Shown here: positions 1-12,700 of the stretch, in pieces
Position numbering within the stretch: position 1 is the first letter of the stretch
Layout of the letters: each line of letters begins with the position of its first letter
Assembly: GCA_950295325.1 (NCBI GenBank)
Contig: OX485805.1
Coordinates: 24,045,501-24,109,500 of the forward strand
DNA length: 64,000 nucleotides
Direction of reading: 5' to 3'
Origin: Polytrichum commune
Lineage: Eukaryota; Streptophyta; Polytrichopsida; Polytrichales; Polytrichaceae
Notes under the pieces: model-generated
Seen by the model: only the letters and a program-made list of their open reading frames with translations
What the model was told of the DNA's origin: nothing
Databases searched by the model: none
Made by a program: the position numbers and the translations under genes

Positions 1-1438
1 TATAATTAGTTAGGCAAACAGTATTTCAGTATAGTAGTATATACTGAATATGACAAAATACAAAACAGAATACAAACAGTATACTGGAAAATAAATATTG
101 TAAAAAGTATTTTATCAAGACAGAATACAGAATATTAGACAATATAGAGTATATATTATAAATAGTATATTTATATTTACATTTACATTTACTGTATATA
201 AACAGAATACTGTTGACAGTATTCAGACAGAATACAGATTTGGTTCAGACAGCATACAGTCTGTATACAAGCAGTATACAGAATACAGAGAATAATACAA
301 AATATAAATTATGGACAGAATACAGATTGTATATAAAAAATATACAATCAGGGTATATACATATATAAGATATATGTATAAACATAATATATATATAAAG
401 CAAGAATGATTCAAAGTTAAGTCAGGATACTCACAGTATTTAGGCAGAGCATTTAGTCACAGCTAGGAGGTTAGTATGTACTGAGGAAGTATACAAATAG
501 TATATATTTGTATATAAAACAAAAAAGGGAATATAGTGAGAATACTTACAGTATTTATATTGAAAATATTTCTGAAAACATGTTAGTGTGTACAAATAAG
601 GTATTTGTACAAAGCAAAATGGATATAAACAGGTGTAAGTCAGAGTACTTACAGTATGTATGCTAAAATGTGGAGCAGAAAGTTAGTAAATATAAATATA
701 AATATATAAATATATATATATATATACTAACTAACTAACTAACTATATTATATTATATTATATTATATATATCAAGAAGAAAAAAATCTGCAGAGGCCCG
801 GTACTCTATGCCGAACTGGAACAGAACATAATAGGGATTAGTTAGAACTGAACAATAAAATAAATCTGGTTGCTGGGCAACCAGGTGAAAATTGGATAGT
901 AACAAAATTCTAGTGAAAATTGGACAGAGTAACAGTAAGAAAGAAGAGAAAAAAAAAATCTGTGTAAATTTTGACAGCAAAACTTTCCTATAGAGTTTGT
1001 CTATGAAAAATTGGACAGAGTAATCTTCCTATGAAGTGGACAACATATCGTTTCTATGAAAGATTTCTAAAGAAAATTGGGCAACATGACAGGTAAGGAA
1101 GGTGAATTGAGAGGTTGTGAGAAAAAGTATGCACTTTCTGAAGTGGAGATTGGAAGAAAACTGTGTACATCATAAGTATATAAAAAATATTCTGAGAGTG
1201 TGGACAGAAAAAATCTATCAGACTCATACGTGTCTAAGTGCATATATATGTAATATCGAATCTACAAAATTCTCTCAAGTGTTCACTCGGTCTCCTCACA
1301 AGAGTATAAGTATTGCTATGCTATCAGAGTAGTATACCAAAACTCTATTCTACGACGAACAATTGTGTGTAGAGATTGTGGATGAAAATTGTCTGAAGAA
1401 AAAAAATGGTAAGGCCAGGAGCAAGTGTTGATAACGTG
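1..1438. other. AT-rich low-complexity DNA, no gene
   Basis: No convincing gene is visible. The first 700 bases are built from degenerate variants of short words such as ACAGTATAC, CAGAATACAG and GTATATA, giving an irregular minisatellite look. From about 880 to 1090 variants of GAAAATTGGACAGAGTAA recur several times. The open frames here are under 80 codons and have tyrosine-, isoleucine- and leucine-rich compositions expected of AT-rich DNA. The region ends where repeat B1 begins. Confidence 0.7.
690..771. repeat. TA / ACTA / TATAT microsatellite cluster
   Basis: Runs of AAATATA and (TA)n are followed by five ACTA units and then several TATAT units. This is a compound microsatellite inside AT-rich DNA. 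Confidence 0.85.
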
Positions 1439-3166
1439 TTGTGAGAGGAAGATAAGTAGTCAGATGGTATTTGGACAGTATGTAGGTGCAATCCTCTAGA
1501 ACTACTTGATACGGTAGGAGAGGAGATTTATACATATAAAATTAATAAAATAATATGTGTGCCATGTGTCACCATCTGTATGCACCTTCGTGTTGGCCAT
1601 ACCTACCTAGGTTGATACCCTCGGGATACCCGGGGAGGTTGCTACAGTCTTAAGTCCTAACTTTGCTGATATCCGGTTTAGGTCTAGGGTCTAATTACTT
1701 ACTTGATACCCTAGACCAGGGTATCCACCCTAACTCTCAAATGGTCTCTGCACCCTAAGCCTGAGATGGCTCAATTACAAATACATCAGATTGTTCAATT
1801 CTATTCTTCTAACAGAAACAACCTGTTCAAGTTTAAGACTTTAGGAAAACTACCAGTTATATTAGAGGAATTTATAGAATATGCCTCACTTTACGAAGAA
1901 AAACCTAAAGGTCTTAACAATTAACCGATTTGACTTTGAAGCAGTAGGATCTCGACTGATTATACCCATAAAATCTCCCCGGACACTATATCAATCAATG
2001 GAAAATCACCATTTGATTTGAAGTAAAATTAAGAATCTCAAGTAAACACTGACCTATATACTAATTCATGGTGCTTTTGTTAGATATTTGATGAATAAGA
2101 GTGGATTTACGTTAGGGTTTGGGCCCAAGAAGCATGGGGTCCACGACACCCCTTCATGGAGCTCACTTTTGGACTCAAGATTGTAAATCAAGCTTAAAAT
2201 TTGGTTTCTTAAGTCGAGTGGAATATTTTTTTGAAACAAGACCTACAAGATTCGACCCACATTTGCACCACTTCATTCTTTCATACTTTGCATTCAAACC
2301 CTAGTGTAAACTCCTTGGGTGGAAATGTTTTTTCATACTTTGCATTCAAACCCTAGCGTAAACTCCTTGGGTGGAAATGTTTTTTCATACTTTGCATTCA
2401 AACCCTAGCGTAAACTCCTTGGGTGGAAATGTTTGCTCTTTGACCAGTACTTATGATCAATTAAACCTGATCTTCTTGTACCGTAATGTAAACCAGTGTC
2501 CAGGGAGGATTTTGGACATAACCAGTCGACATCCTAGTGTTTTCAGACCAACCAGTTATATGTTGATATCTTTCAGTTTTTCTTTATTGAATTGAAGAAC
2601 ATTCTGTAAATCCCTCTCAAAGGATCGGTAATATTCCCGAAGTCTTGATTACGAACTGGTCCGGTTCATCCATAACTAGTGATCGTTTCTCCCCGTTCCT
2701 TGATGTAAACCCACCTTAGGAAGTACGAAGTAAGCAACAAATTCCCAATCCTCAAGAGAGGCAGAAGGATGTGAGTGAAAAAATGAAGCAAGCGGATTTC
2801 CATTCTTTCTGTTAGACTAAGTTCTTTCCAATGATCTAATTTCTTTCTCTACTCTGAATATTTTTAGAATACAAGGTTCATGGGTCCATTTTTTGGAAGC
2901 TGACGTAAGGCATTTCATTCCACTAGCAAATTGCTCAATCTTCAGAGGCAGTCATGTTTTCGAGGAAAACCAGAATAATATTTGGCCTACGCTTAAATTC
3001 TAGAAGAGCAGCACATAGTTATGCCACTATAAGTTGTCCTTTGCAAGGGATTGTCAGAGAACGCTATCTTTCGTCAGCAGTATATTGTGTAAAGGTCTAT
3101 GGATCTCGTGGCCAATGTTTTCCAGAATGTCCCGGATGCACATAAACCTTCAGTAGCAAGTTTCAC
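1439..3166 (+). repeat. Dispersed repeat B, copy 1
   Basis: This 1.7-kb block is nearly identical to 49658-51623. The similarity starts at a shared TTGTGAGAGGAAG and stops abruptly at TTTCAC, after which copy 1 runs into segmental unit 1 and copy 2 into a callose synthase fragment. Copy 1 has three copies of a 52-bp tandem repeat where copy 2 has two. It lacks about 80 bases found in copy 2 near 49830-49910 and lacks the MITE found in copy 2. Short open frames (for example 2954-3145) are conserved only because the copies are nearly identical, and I recognise no protein. Its middle (about 2480-2700) is related to sequence in the GMP synthase intron at 39340-39600, so it probably belongs to a mobile family. 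Confidence 0.85.
2280..2435 (+). repeat. 52-bp tandem repeat, 3 copies
   Basis: Three consecutive copies start at TTCATACTTTGCATTCAAAC (2280, 2332, 2384). The period of 52 is not a multiple of three, so the repeat does not encode a repeated peptide in one frame. Confidence 0.9.
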
Positions 3167-6100
3167 ATCACTTGCACAACGTGAATGTGTAGGGCTTCTG
3201 TTTGTTTCGGCGTCGTACGCCATTGTTACGTCAGGTGTAAAGCATTTGATTGTCAGAGGTGTATTTTCTTTACTTTTCGTTCAGCGTGTAGAATACGATA
3301 ATAACAATAATCATACGCAACGCCAGGACGCTACAAATGCCTTCAAGAGCAAGCGTCCTCAATGCATTTCAGAACTTTCATATAATTTGAGAATGCAAAA
3401 GATCCGCTCAGAATTTGTTTGATATTCACTGATGATGCTGGTCATCTCCATAGTCTAACATGTATAATTCGTTGAAATCATCATCACGGATAACTGCGAA
3501 CACGCATAATTACAAACAGACTTCTCTTCACAAACTCTCCAAATAGCTTTTCTCACTGCGTTAAGCAAATAAGTAGAACCAAAGTATTTCCTTTAATCAT
3601 CACAACAAACCCACACACCATAACTATACATTTCAGAACAAGGTATCGTCAGACAGCATTGACTCTCATCCACAGTAATTACCGTGTCAGAAGGTGTCCT
3701 AAGATTTTGTGTTTGTATGTCCTCACTCGATACCCAATTGCAACATTCCAACATTCCGCACAATACTGCACCATGTATCACATCACCAACTGCCGGAATA
3801 TGTTGCTTTCATCATCGTCCGAGAACACCGTCGATGAATAACACCTTTCATAAAACTACCTTTTCCTCAGTTCAGGTCTCCAAATAGCTTTCTTCATTGC
3901 GTGTAGCATATAAGTAGAACGAAAGTATTTGTTTCATCATCATCGGAACAAATTCAACAAATTCACCAACGCCTAATACATTTTCGAACATACTATCGTC
4001 ACACAACTTTCACTCTCATCCTCAATGTTTCACTCACATTCCCTGTTCATATATTCACCCGATTCACACCTTCTAAATATCATTCGGATTCAGAAAGAAC
4101 GCAGCATGTTTCACATCACGGAGTCAGTCCAAGTGTTGGAAATATGTTGATTTCATCATTATCCATTCTCTCACCAAATAGCTTTCCTCATTACGTCAAG
4201 CATATAACTAGAGCCAAAGTATTTTCTTTAATCATCACAACAAACGCACTCACCACCATAACTGTACATTTCAGAACAAGGTATCCACAGTGATTACCGT
4301 GTAAGAAGGTGTCCTAAGATTTTGTGTTTGTATGTCATCACTCGATACCCAATTCCAACATTCCACACAATTCAAAGATACTAAAAAAATGCACCATGTT
4401 TCACATCACTAACTGCCGAAATATGTTTTCATCATTATCCGATTACACCTTAAAAACAACCTTTTCCTCAGTTCAGGTCTCCAAATAGCTTTCTTCATTG
4501 CATGTAGCATATAAGTAGAACGAAAGTATTTGTTTCATCATCATCGGAACAAATTCAACAAATTCACCAACGCCAATGATATCGTCACAACTTTCACTCT
4601 CATCCTCAATGTTTCACGTCTAAGAAGACGTCCTCACATTCCCTGATCCTATTTCATCACTATATTCACCCGATTCACACCTTCTACATATAATTCAGAT
4701 TCAGAAAGAACGCAGCATGTTTCACATCACGAAGTCAGTCCAAGTGTTGGAAATATGTTGTTCTCATCATTATCCATTCTCTCACCAAACTTAAGCATCA
4801 GATTGTCAGAGGTGTTTTAAAAGTTTCCACATCTTTACATTCAGCGTGTAGAATAAGATTAACAATCATCATACGCTCTAATCAACAACCCCACACAAGC
4901 TTTCAGACACCTAACGGCACAAGCCGAAGGAAATAACAGACATTTCAACATGGCATCATTTCAGTCCGCCCGTCTGCATTTCGTCATCACCAAGCACCCC
5001 TCCCCAAGGAACCAAAACTACACAAATAAACCTCTTGCTGTAATGCAATGTATACATGTGAGCAGGAACATTTGACACCGGAGTTACAAATCACTCCAGG
5101 TTGGTAAGATCCATCTCTACTTCCTTCTAGCAACCATATTTAACGCCAACGAGCAAATCTGCATTTCTGTCTTCCCTAGAGAACACCGAAACACAGCTAC
5201 CTCAGGCGCTGGTAATGCTTGCACACGGATCAAATATAACCATGGTACCCAACTCCACATTGCAATCGTCTTGCTCAGTTAAATAAATACTGTCTCTGCA
5301 CATACAGCTTCCGCTGACCTCAGATGTCCAGACATAATACGTTTTTTCGTCATCATAGCAACGCTCGTCTCTACATTCAAATCAAATAGATGTCAACAAC
5401 CCTTCGTACCAAGGCCGAGTCGTATACACCGGCTCTGGCATAGCGAGGGCCGCATAAGGCTCAAGCGTTTCCTAGGCGCTTCAGACTCTGCGCTATCGCT
5501 TCAGGGAACGGACCCATCGGCACAGCATACCCGACGATCAGTTTATGAAGCCTTCATAAAACCCTAACAACGACAACCTACAATAATTACATTGCTAAGT
5601 CACAAAACCAAGCGCTCCGCTCGAGCGCTTACCACACAAGAGCGCCCGGAGGGAGACAGAGAGCGAGAGAGAGATGACTGGAAGTGGAGAGTGCAACGCA
5701 TTATACATTAGGTCAGATGACCTAAACTGGATACTCGTGCTAAACGGACACCTGTATTGGAGTGGTGTGTGATTAGGTGTGGATATAAGAGTATCTCCAC
5801 CGCTATCACTATACTCCCCTCTACACCGGATAGTGTAGATATAGGGGCACCAAGATGAAGAGGGGACTCTATTCCCGTGTCAACATAGTGGCTCCTATGC
5901 ATCCAAGCCTCTTGCAATGTTAGAAAGTGCTATTTTCATAACACTTCATAATTTATATGAAAATGTACATGATTACTTTATTGATATTACAAGCATGCTT
6001 ATTTTATTGTCTTATACATTTTGGGACTATAATGTGACATATACAATAGCAAATGGTTTTATAGCGGTGATGCCTCTGTCATTATATTTTAATGTCCTTT

Positions 6101-7945
6101 CATGTATTATAGTTGCAGTAGAGCATCCATTGTCTCTTTGGAGTGGGAATTATAGATTATGATTGGTACTTTCATTGTACACCCACGTGGTATCTTTTGT
6201 TAAAAATGAGGATAAAGTTAGTTTGCTTCACACAAAACCTTGGTGATAAATAAGAGTCATAAGTTAAGAACCGAATGGATAACCTAAGAACACGTTGTTT
6301 GAACTTCTACATTTAAAACTCCACCTTTTTTGTTGATACATATTAGCTCTACATGGGCAAGAGGAGCTTTATCTACCATTCGGGGGATGGTATGAAGGGA
6401 GTGGATGAGATGGATGAAGGATTCATGACATGTGGCACAATACCCTCTCATATAAAGTTATATACAAATTTTGAGTAGCTTTGATGCGAAGTGTTAGTGA
6501 CTTACAAATATAAGGAGTTGTAATTTACATGGTGGTGTGAACATTAAAGCCATGGTGGTAACTTACCATGCAAGTTATAATGTAATAACTGTGAATTTAG
6601 CGGGTAGTGTGAACCCTGCCCTAATGCATTGAACCCATGACCTTCTAGCATAAGACCTTAGTCCATACCACCGGAGCCTCGCCCTTGAAGTGTGAATGTG
6701 CCTTATTGTGCACATAGTTTCCCTCCCCCTTCCAAAGAGGTATCACAAATGTCTTCAATGTTTCTCGATGTTTTAGTCACTCTTGCATGCCTCTACTTTT
6801 TACTTTGGAGCATGTGTCATGATCTTGGAAGTAAACTAGAGCTTGAATGAACACAATGTATCAAAATATACGTTCGAAAGATATGGCACCTCTACATGAC
6901 TTTATTTCTCCACTCTAAATACTCATGTCAAGGGACGACCAATATTGCAAGCACATGTTCAACTACCCTCCCTACAAGCATATGAGACTTGGGCAACTCA
7001 TCATGTGTGTTACAATGTAAGCAAAGTGGAAGATTTCTTGGATTTGTGGTGGACGTGCTGCTCATGTCTTTGATGCTTGTAGTGCCTTTTGGACTCCATA
7101 ACCTCTTGGCTTCAAGCAATTCTCAGAGCAGACACATTTTCAAGGCTTTCAAGTAATATATTTGATGTAGTTCATTGAAATCCACATGCTTAAGTTCTTG
7201 AATAATGCGTCAAATGTCCATATGTTATTCATCACTAGTTGTCCATATCTATTTACGACCAGATTAATAATAGGCATCGGATACAAATGGAACCTGACAC
7301 ACCTATGTATCAATCCCGTCAATTAATTGCGTGGGTTGGGTTACATCTATTTATGACTGGATTAGAGAATATTTGGATTTAGGGTTTAGGTTAGGTCTCA
7401 TTAAATTTCATGTTCGTATAAATTAAATAAATTAAATATATCAATATAATTTATGTGTGCCATGCCCATGGGACACCTAAAATAAGCATTTTTCAAGAAA
7501 TGTTTGGAAAGTGCTAGGATTTGGACAATTGGACTGTCATTGAGACGCACCCATGGCATTTTTTTTTCTTGATTTATATGCACCGCTCTAATTGTTCTAT
7601 GCATCTATTTATGGAACACGTAATTCAATGAGGCCTGGTTTAGGTAAAATTAACCTGTGCGTTAGTTAATTGGATGTGAAGGATTAAAATGCGAGGAGCA
7701 AAATAAAATGTGTACAGAATATGATATATTTAGGATCTAACCCTAAAATTAAAAGAGAGTATCAATTATGATATGTTTATGGATGAATTCACAAGGTACG
7801 AATAAAGCTGGGCGATAGTTAATTTGATCTGAACGAACGGTTATGGGATACAACTGTAACCGAACACAGTTAGGTATGAATCCGAAACGTTAGTATTGGG
7901 TGGATCCGGTTTTCATTCGTTTAGGAGCAAACACACGGATCTCAG
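3167..7945 (+). repeat. Segmental unit 1 (internally deleted)
   Basis: Bases 3590-5640 match the region downstream of the 5S genes in units 2 and 3 (about 23690-25130 and 37380-38690). Bases 5650-6060 match about 25130-25200 and 26130-26460, and 6160-7945 match about 34515-36305 and 58050-59370. Compared with unit 2 it lacks the 5S gene, the 0.87-kb foldback element, and about 8 kb that includes U2. No coding gene is supported. Short frames such as 5917-6162 are not recognisable. The unit is interrupted at 7945 by a hAT element, and its sequence resumes at 21823. Confidence 0.8.
6627..6682 (-). repeat. tRNA-derived SINE-like segment (unit 1)
   Basis: On the minus strand an A-box-like TGGTATGGACTAAGG is followed about 30 bases later by GGGTTCAATGC, resembling a Pol III B box. 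The anticodon-arm region is not foldable enough for a real tRNA. Paralogous copies lie at 34998-35050 and 58527-58582. A SINE remnant is the best guess. Confidence 0.4.
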
Positions 7946-7969
7946 CAGGGCATAAAATTGACACCCTGG
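7946..7969 (+). repeat. hAT left terminal inverted repeat
   Basis: It begins CAGGGCATAAAATTGACACC and is preceded by the target duplication GATCTCAG at 7938-7945. It pairs with 21791-21814. Confidence 0.93.
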
Positions 7970-7975
7970 GGGTGT

Positions 7976-8100
7976 ATTTTGCTTCCTAGAGTGTCCTAGG
8001 ACACCCAAATCTCAAACAGGGTGTCCCCGAGGACACCCAAAAATCCTACAAGGGTGTCCTTTTACACCCAAAAAAAATTCAGGGTGTCCCCTGTACTTGT
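7976..8100 (+). repeat. hAT left subterminal repeats
   Basis: Several copies of GGACACCC and its complement GGGTGTCC occur in both orientations, mirrored at 21716-21800. Subterminal motif clusters are the usual binding sites of hAT transposases. The transposase of this family is not available here to confirm that. Confidence 0.75.
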
Positions 8101-8505
8101 AGGGCCTATCAGCATATATGTTTGACAAAGTTTTTGCAAGTTTTTCTTTTTTGACACGCAAAAACTTGCACAAAAAAAAAATGCACGTCAATTGACACGC
8201 ACATTCTAGAAATTGACACGTATTGTGACTTGTGAAGAAAAAAATCACACGTCAATTGACACACTAGAAATTGAAATGACATGTATTACTTGAGTACTAT
8301 AAAGTGCAGCTCAAGTATTCAGAAAACATAACCCATAACAGTAGGAGAACTTCCTACACTCACTCACATACTTAAGTTCAACTTTGCTCTTGCAATTTCC
8401 TTTGTAACCGGGAGCTAGGACGGTGAACGGAGAGCGAGACTAACTAGGAACATGGCGAGGCAAATGTTTCTATCACCGTGGTGCCTCCACATCCTCCACT
8501 CAATA
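8101..8505 (+). pseudogene. hAT 5' leader and start of interrupted transposase frame
   Basis: This piece contains inverted words of the type GTCAATTGACACG, a possible leader, and an ATG at 8452 (frame beginning MARQMFLSPW). The frame is broken after 18 codons by the CACTA insertion at 8506. Whether this ATG was the original transposase start is an inference from its position between the 5' terminus and the coding remnant at 21264. Confidence 0.35.
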
Positions 8506-8538
8506 CACTAGAAGGAATCCTGTCCAAATCAACCCTCC
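8506..8538 (+). repeat. CACTA left terminal inverted repeat
   Basis: A 33-bp repeat beginning CACTAGAAGGAATC, preceded by target duplication ATA. It matches the complement of 20997-21029 except at position 15. Confidence 0.95.
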
Positions 8539-8559
8539 AGGGTAGCAGGAATTTCACTG

Positions 8560-9365
8560 TAAAAGGGCACCGGTATGGGTGGGTAGTGGTATGTCGCTGC
8601 AGTCCTCATGGCCTAGTTAAAAGCCGGGTGACGGACCCAAAAAACCTCTGTTCACACCTTTTGGGGCTTATGTGGTTGACGGTCCCTATCCCAAGGGTGA
8701 TGCATACCCTTTGCCCATTCTACCAAAATGGGTGGGGTGGATTGGGTTTTGGGTGACATTGGGTAGGCGCCCTCTTGGTGACGTGCACCGGAATTGGGTG
8801 CTTTGTGGTGCGCACCGTCTACCCGAATCGGTGGACATACCTAGATGGCCACCGTTGTGGGTGCACACATGCCATTCACCTATCATGTGATGACACATCC
8901 CACATTGGAGTATATGGAGGGTATGACAAGTAGGGTAAGGGTAAGGGTTGGGTAGGTGTTGGTAGCGGTCGGGTAGCTTTGGGTGGGTGTTGGGGTAGCA
9001 TTGGGTGGGTGTTGGGTTGGCGTTGGGTGGGTGTTGGTAGCGGTGGGTAGCGTTGGGTGGGTGTTGGGGTAGCGTTGGGTGGGTATTTGGGTAGCGTTGG
9101 GTAGCGTTGGGTAGCGTCGGGTAGCGGTAGGTAGCGTTGGGTGGGTGTTGGGGTAGTGTTGGGTGGGTATTTGGGTAGTGTTGGGGTAGTGTTGGGTGGG
9201 TATTTGGGTAGCGTTGGGTAGCGTCGGGTAGCGTTGGGTGGGTGTTGGGGTAGCATTGGGTAGGTGTTGGGGTAGCGTTGGGTGGCGTCGGGTAGCGTTG
9301 GGTGGGTGTTGGGGTAGCGTTGGGTGGCGTCGGGTAGCGTTGGGTGGGTGTTGGGTGGGTTATCC
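8560..9365 (+). repeat. CACTA left subterminal region with G-rich minisatellite
   Basis: Bases 8560-8900 are dense in TGGGT / ACCCA words. Bases 8930-9365 are a minisatellite assembled from GGGTAGCGTTGGGTGGGTGTTGG-like units (about 20-25 bases, with shorter GGGTAGCGTT units mixed in). The plus strand is strongly G-rich with regularly spaced GGG runs, so G-quadruplex formation is plausible. The 163-codon proline- and threonine-rich antisense frame is simply the translation of this repeat. Confidence 0.85.
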
Positions 9366-9769
9366 ATATCTTATGTACTCATTGCCACGACCTTCCAACA
9401 AGTTCACACATTGAGTTGAACTTGTCTGTGCATGTATCCTCGACTATAATTTAGTGCAAAGACATTGGAGAGTGGGAAATGCATCCATATCCAATAGCAG
9501 CTCAAGTGGGCAAGGGACAATGTCCTGAATTGTTATTGTTTCTTGAATTTCCTTCTCAACACACAAATATTCAACAATTTCACATACCCAAGTGGGACAC
9601 AGTATACATGTCAAAACTGCATCTGGATAGTCCCCTTGAAGAAGTGCATTTCCCAAAATCTCCAAAAGTGACAAAACGAATTCGGGCTCTGTTCGCTGTG
9701 CTTGGCTCTTGATGGACTACTGGCGACATATTTTTGGGGAGCTTGTAGATAGAACATCCATCGCTTCTT
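9366..9769 (-). other. Coding-like sequence downstream of the TTLL12 fragment
   Basis: A minus-strand frame (9444-9674) and an overlapping frame (9580-9936) are open, but I cannot match them to the remaining C-terminal exons of TTLL12 proteins. They may be fused genomic flank or diverged exon and intron sequence. No confident gene call is possible. Confidence 0.3.
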
Positions 9770-12700
9770 GACAATGCCACCCATTTGTGGGTGTCAAGGT
9801 GATTCATTGTCCTCCCACCATAATTTTGTAGATTCAGATCCAAAGTTGGATTAGAGATAATGGAATGCAAAGATATACAGAAAAAAAAACCTAAACTGAA
9901 GCTTTTGAGATGTGGATAGACAATGCAAGGTAGCAAGCAATATTAAAGATGATAAGTAGCTCGCACAGATGAAAATTAGTACCAGGAAGTCAGGAGTTCT
10001 CACCATCACTGTGAAGTGTGTTTCATATTCTGACAGGCTGCTGGGCTCTGTTGTGTATACATTATTTGAGAAACGACCCTGCTCAAAGTATTCCTCATCA
10101 GTATGGCCATCCACTTCTGTTGATTGAATTTCTATCTGCTTACTATTACTTTCTACACTCTTTTATGTCACAGCTGCTGACAAAAGATGCTGTCATTGCT
10201 GACACATTACACAAACAAGACATGTATTAATCTGGAACTGACTAAAGTAGTAAGTAGTGTCATCACACCTGATATTCAATGAGCAAAAACAAATGACTTA
10301 CCCAGAAAACATCACATATAAAAATTTCAAAGGGTTGCACACTCCTCAGCAGAACAACATAGCGAAGATCAAACTTTCTCCCGTGGAATAATGCTGGTTG
10401 GTCGATATTCTTCTGACCAATTTTGGGTCCAGTTTCCACTAGCCTCACGAGTGCTGGCAAGCTCCCTACAATAGATGTATCAATGGTGCGGGCCATATTG
10501 CAGGGCTTGACAATCCACAAGTTGTTTTCATTCTTCTCTTCTCGTTCTAAAAAGTCACCAATGAGAGCAGGTAGTTGTCGCTCCATATTGTATGTGGGTT
10601 GTAACCAAGATGGTGACCCAAAAGCCTGACAATGAAATCAGACAAGATCTCTCCTTGAACCTTACAAATGGAGGTCTACAAAGGTCTACAAATTTCTACT
10701 TCACAAGTTAACATGTGTCCAGTAGAATGTCTGCAATGAGCGTCAGTCAAAGATGTGATAACCCCACCTTGGCTTACTAGAGAATTCTCTACATATTGAG
10801 TAAAAAATTCTGCCATTCGTAGACAAACTTTGCAAAATTTTGACTTACAAGACTGCATCTCCCACTTTAAGGTGCCCACATTTCAAAACTTATATTGGTT
10901 ATAAATGGTTGATAAACCTGAACTTTCAATGTTGAAGCACATTCACAAATAACTCAAGCAGTACATGCAAAACCTTTTCCTATCATCTTAACAGCAAACC
11001 TACAACTTCAAGGTGTACTCGGTGAGCTGGGAGAACCTTCTGCATAGTGTCCGCCAGGTTATGCTTCATAACAATACACGCCTCTGATGGGAACTGATTG
11101 ACATATTGGTGTGGTTTAATCCCTGTTGCTTTGCAAAACTCATCCTATATTTGCATATGTGTCCAGATGATGTTGGCATCCTTTGGTTCATCCACTGCAT
11201 ATGCACACAAGACAAAAACCCTAAAGCTTATTTCAAATTCCAGAGTCAACAGTTTTTGCACAGGTTCTTCCTCATCCTCATAACTACTTTCATTACCACC
11301 ATGCCTAAATGTGCAGAAGATACTGGCCACACAGCGAAAAACTATCAAGTTGAGGTTTGATTACACAGAAAGGTATAAGCAAGTATGCTTTCAAGATCAA
11401 AATGTTCCAGATTTTGTTCTCAAAAGAACAACATCTGCCCTTGTGCCTTGAAAGTTCAAGCCTAGAATTCTCAGACCTGAACCTTGCCTTCATCTCAAAA
11501 TGCAAGTGACCAACACTGTTGAGTCAGTGTTGATACATACCCTTCAAGGTTTAATATCTTTGCAGTGCTAACTGACTTAAAGTGATACGTTAAACATTCA
11601 TTCAACTCAAAACCCATCCTTTTAAGTCTTGCTACTATATAAAATACAAACAAAAGATTAAAGCTGAAACCATGTGTTTTATGAGCATTAATTCAATGTA
11701 GTAGCTTCATGTGATTAAATCAACGTGAAATCAGTGTTAATGTATGGATATAGGAGTTTGCTATTCAAGATATATGAGCAGCAAGACTTCCATCCTGAGA
11801 ACAAATACTCCGAGTTGAAGGAGCATTATCAGCTCGCGGTTCCTTGACAACAACTTGCATTAGCTGGTCACAGTGTGACTTATATGCCTGCAACAATCCA
11901 AACAAGTCAATCATCACACAACCTCATCACACTCCATACCATCTAGTTCACACTGCAACAGGCCGGATAAAGCCAAAGATTGATTCCACCTAACAACTCC
12001 CAAAGTTATAGACTCGCCAGGGCATGTTCATTAGTTTATAAAGGGGTATATGCTTGCATGCCTGTTTGAGAACACTAGGAGGAGTATGAAACCAGGTAGT
12101 CAATCTGGAAGATCGTTGTTGTTCCTCTCCAATCCCAAATAGATAATCTCGAGTACACTCCTCTCCATTGTCAATGTCTTGGCAAGGCCACAGCAGCGAA
12201 TAACTGCAGCAAAATCCACACATGAACTGGACAACTTGAGTAGGGCTAGTGATTGGGGAAAAAGAAATGTCTCTATACAACTCTAAATTTGACAAGTTAT
12301 ATCTTTGAGAAGACAGGCCCTTCAGGGTTTGTTCAACCTCTGATAAATCAACCTCTAACATTTTCTAATCGCTTCTGTGGAGGCCAAGAAGCTCTCCACA
12401 AGAGCACAACAAACAAGATCTATGTCTTCCCAGTCCCAAAAGATAGTATTATATACCCTTTGGCATGATAGCTCAACTGAACACACATAAAGGAACTAGC
12501 AAGTATAAAAACATCACCAGAACAAAGATACCAACCTGATTGCAGACTCAAGTGTACCATTGGGTAAGTACATGAAAGGAGCAACTCGGAAATTGGGTGT
12601 ATCACTGTGGCGGAGTGCTGAGCCCAATTCATCCATCACATACCTGAGAGAATTGCCATGATTTTTAAAAGTGAGGTAAGTCCCTTGAGGCATTATGGAC

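Noticed and set aside
2119-2595. Small frames in repeat B with a recurring HSNPSVNSLGG peptide
   Set aside because: The 52-bp period is not a multiple of three, so the peptide appears in different frames. Repeat copies also differ in number between B1 and B2.
8876-9367. 163-codon minus-strand frame rich in Pro, Thr and Asn
   Set aside because: It is the translation of the G-rich minisatellite in the CACTA subterminal region; the peptide repeats follow the DNA repeat and unit lengths vary.
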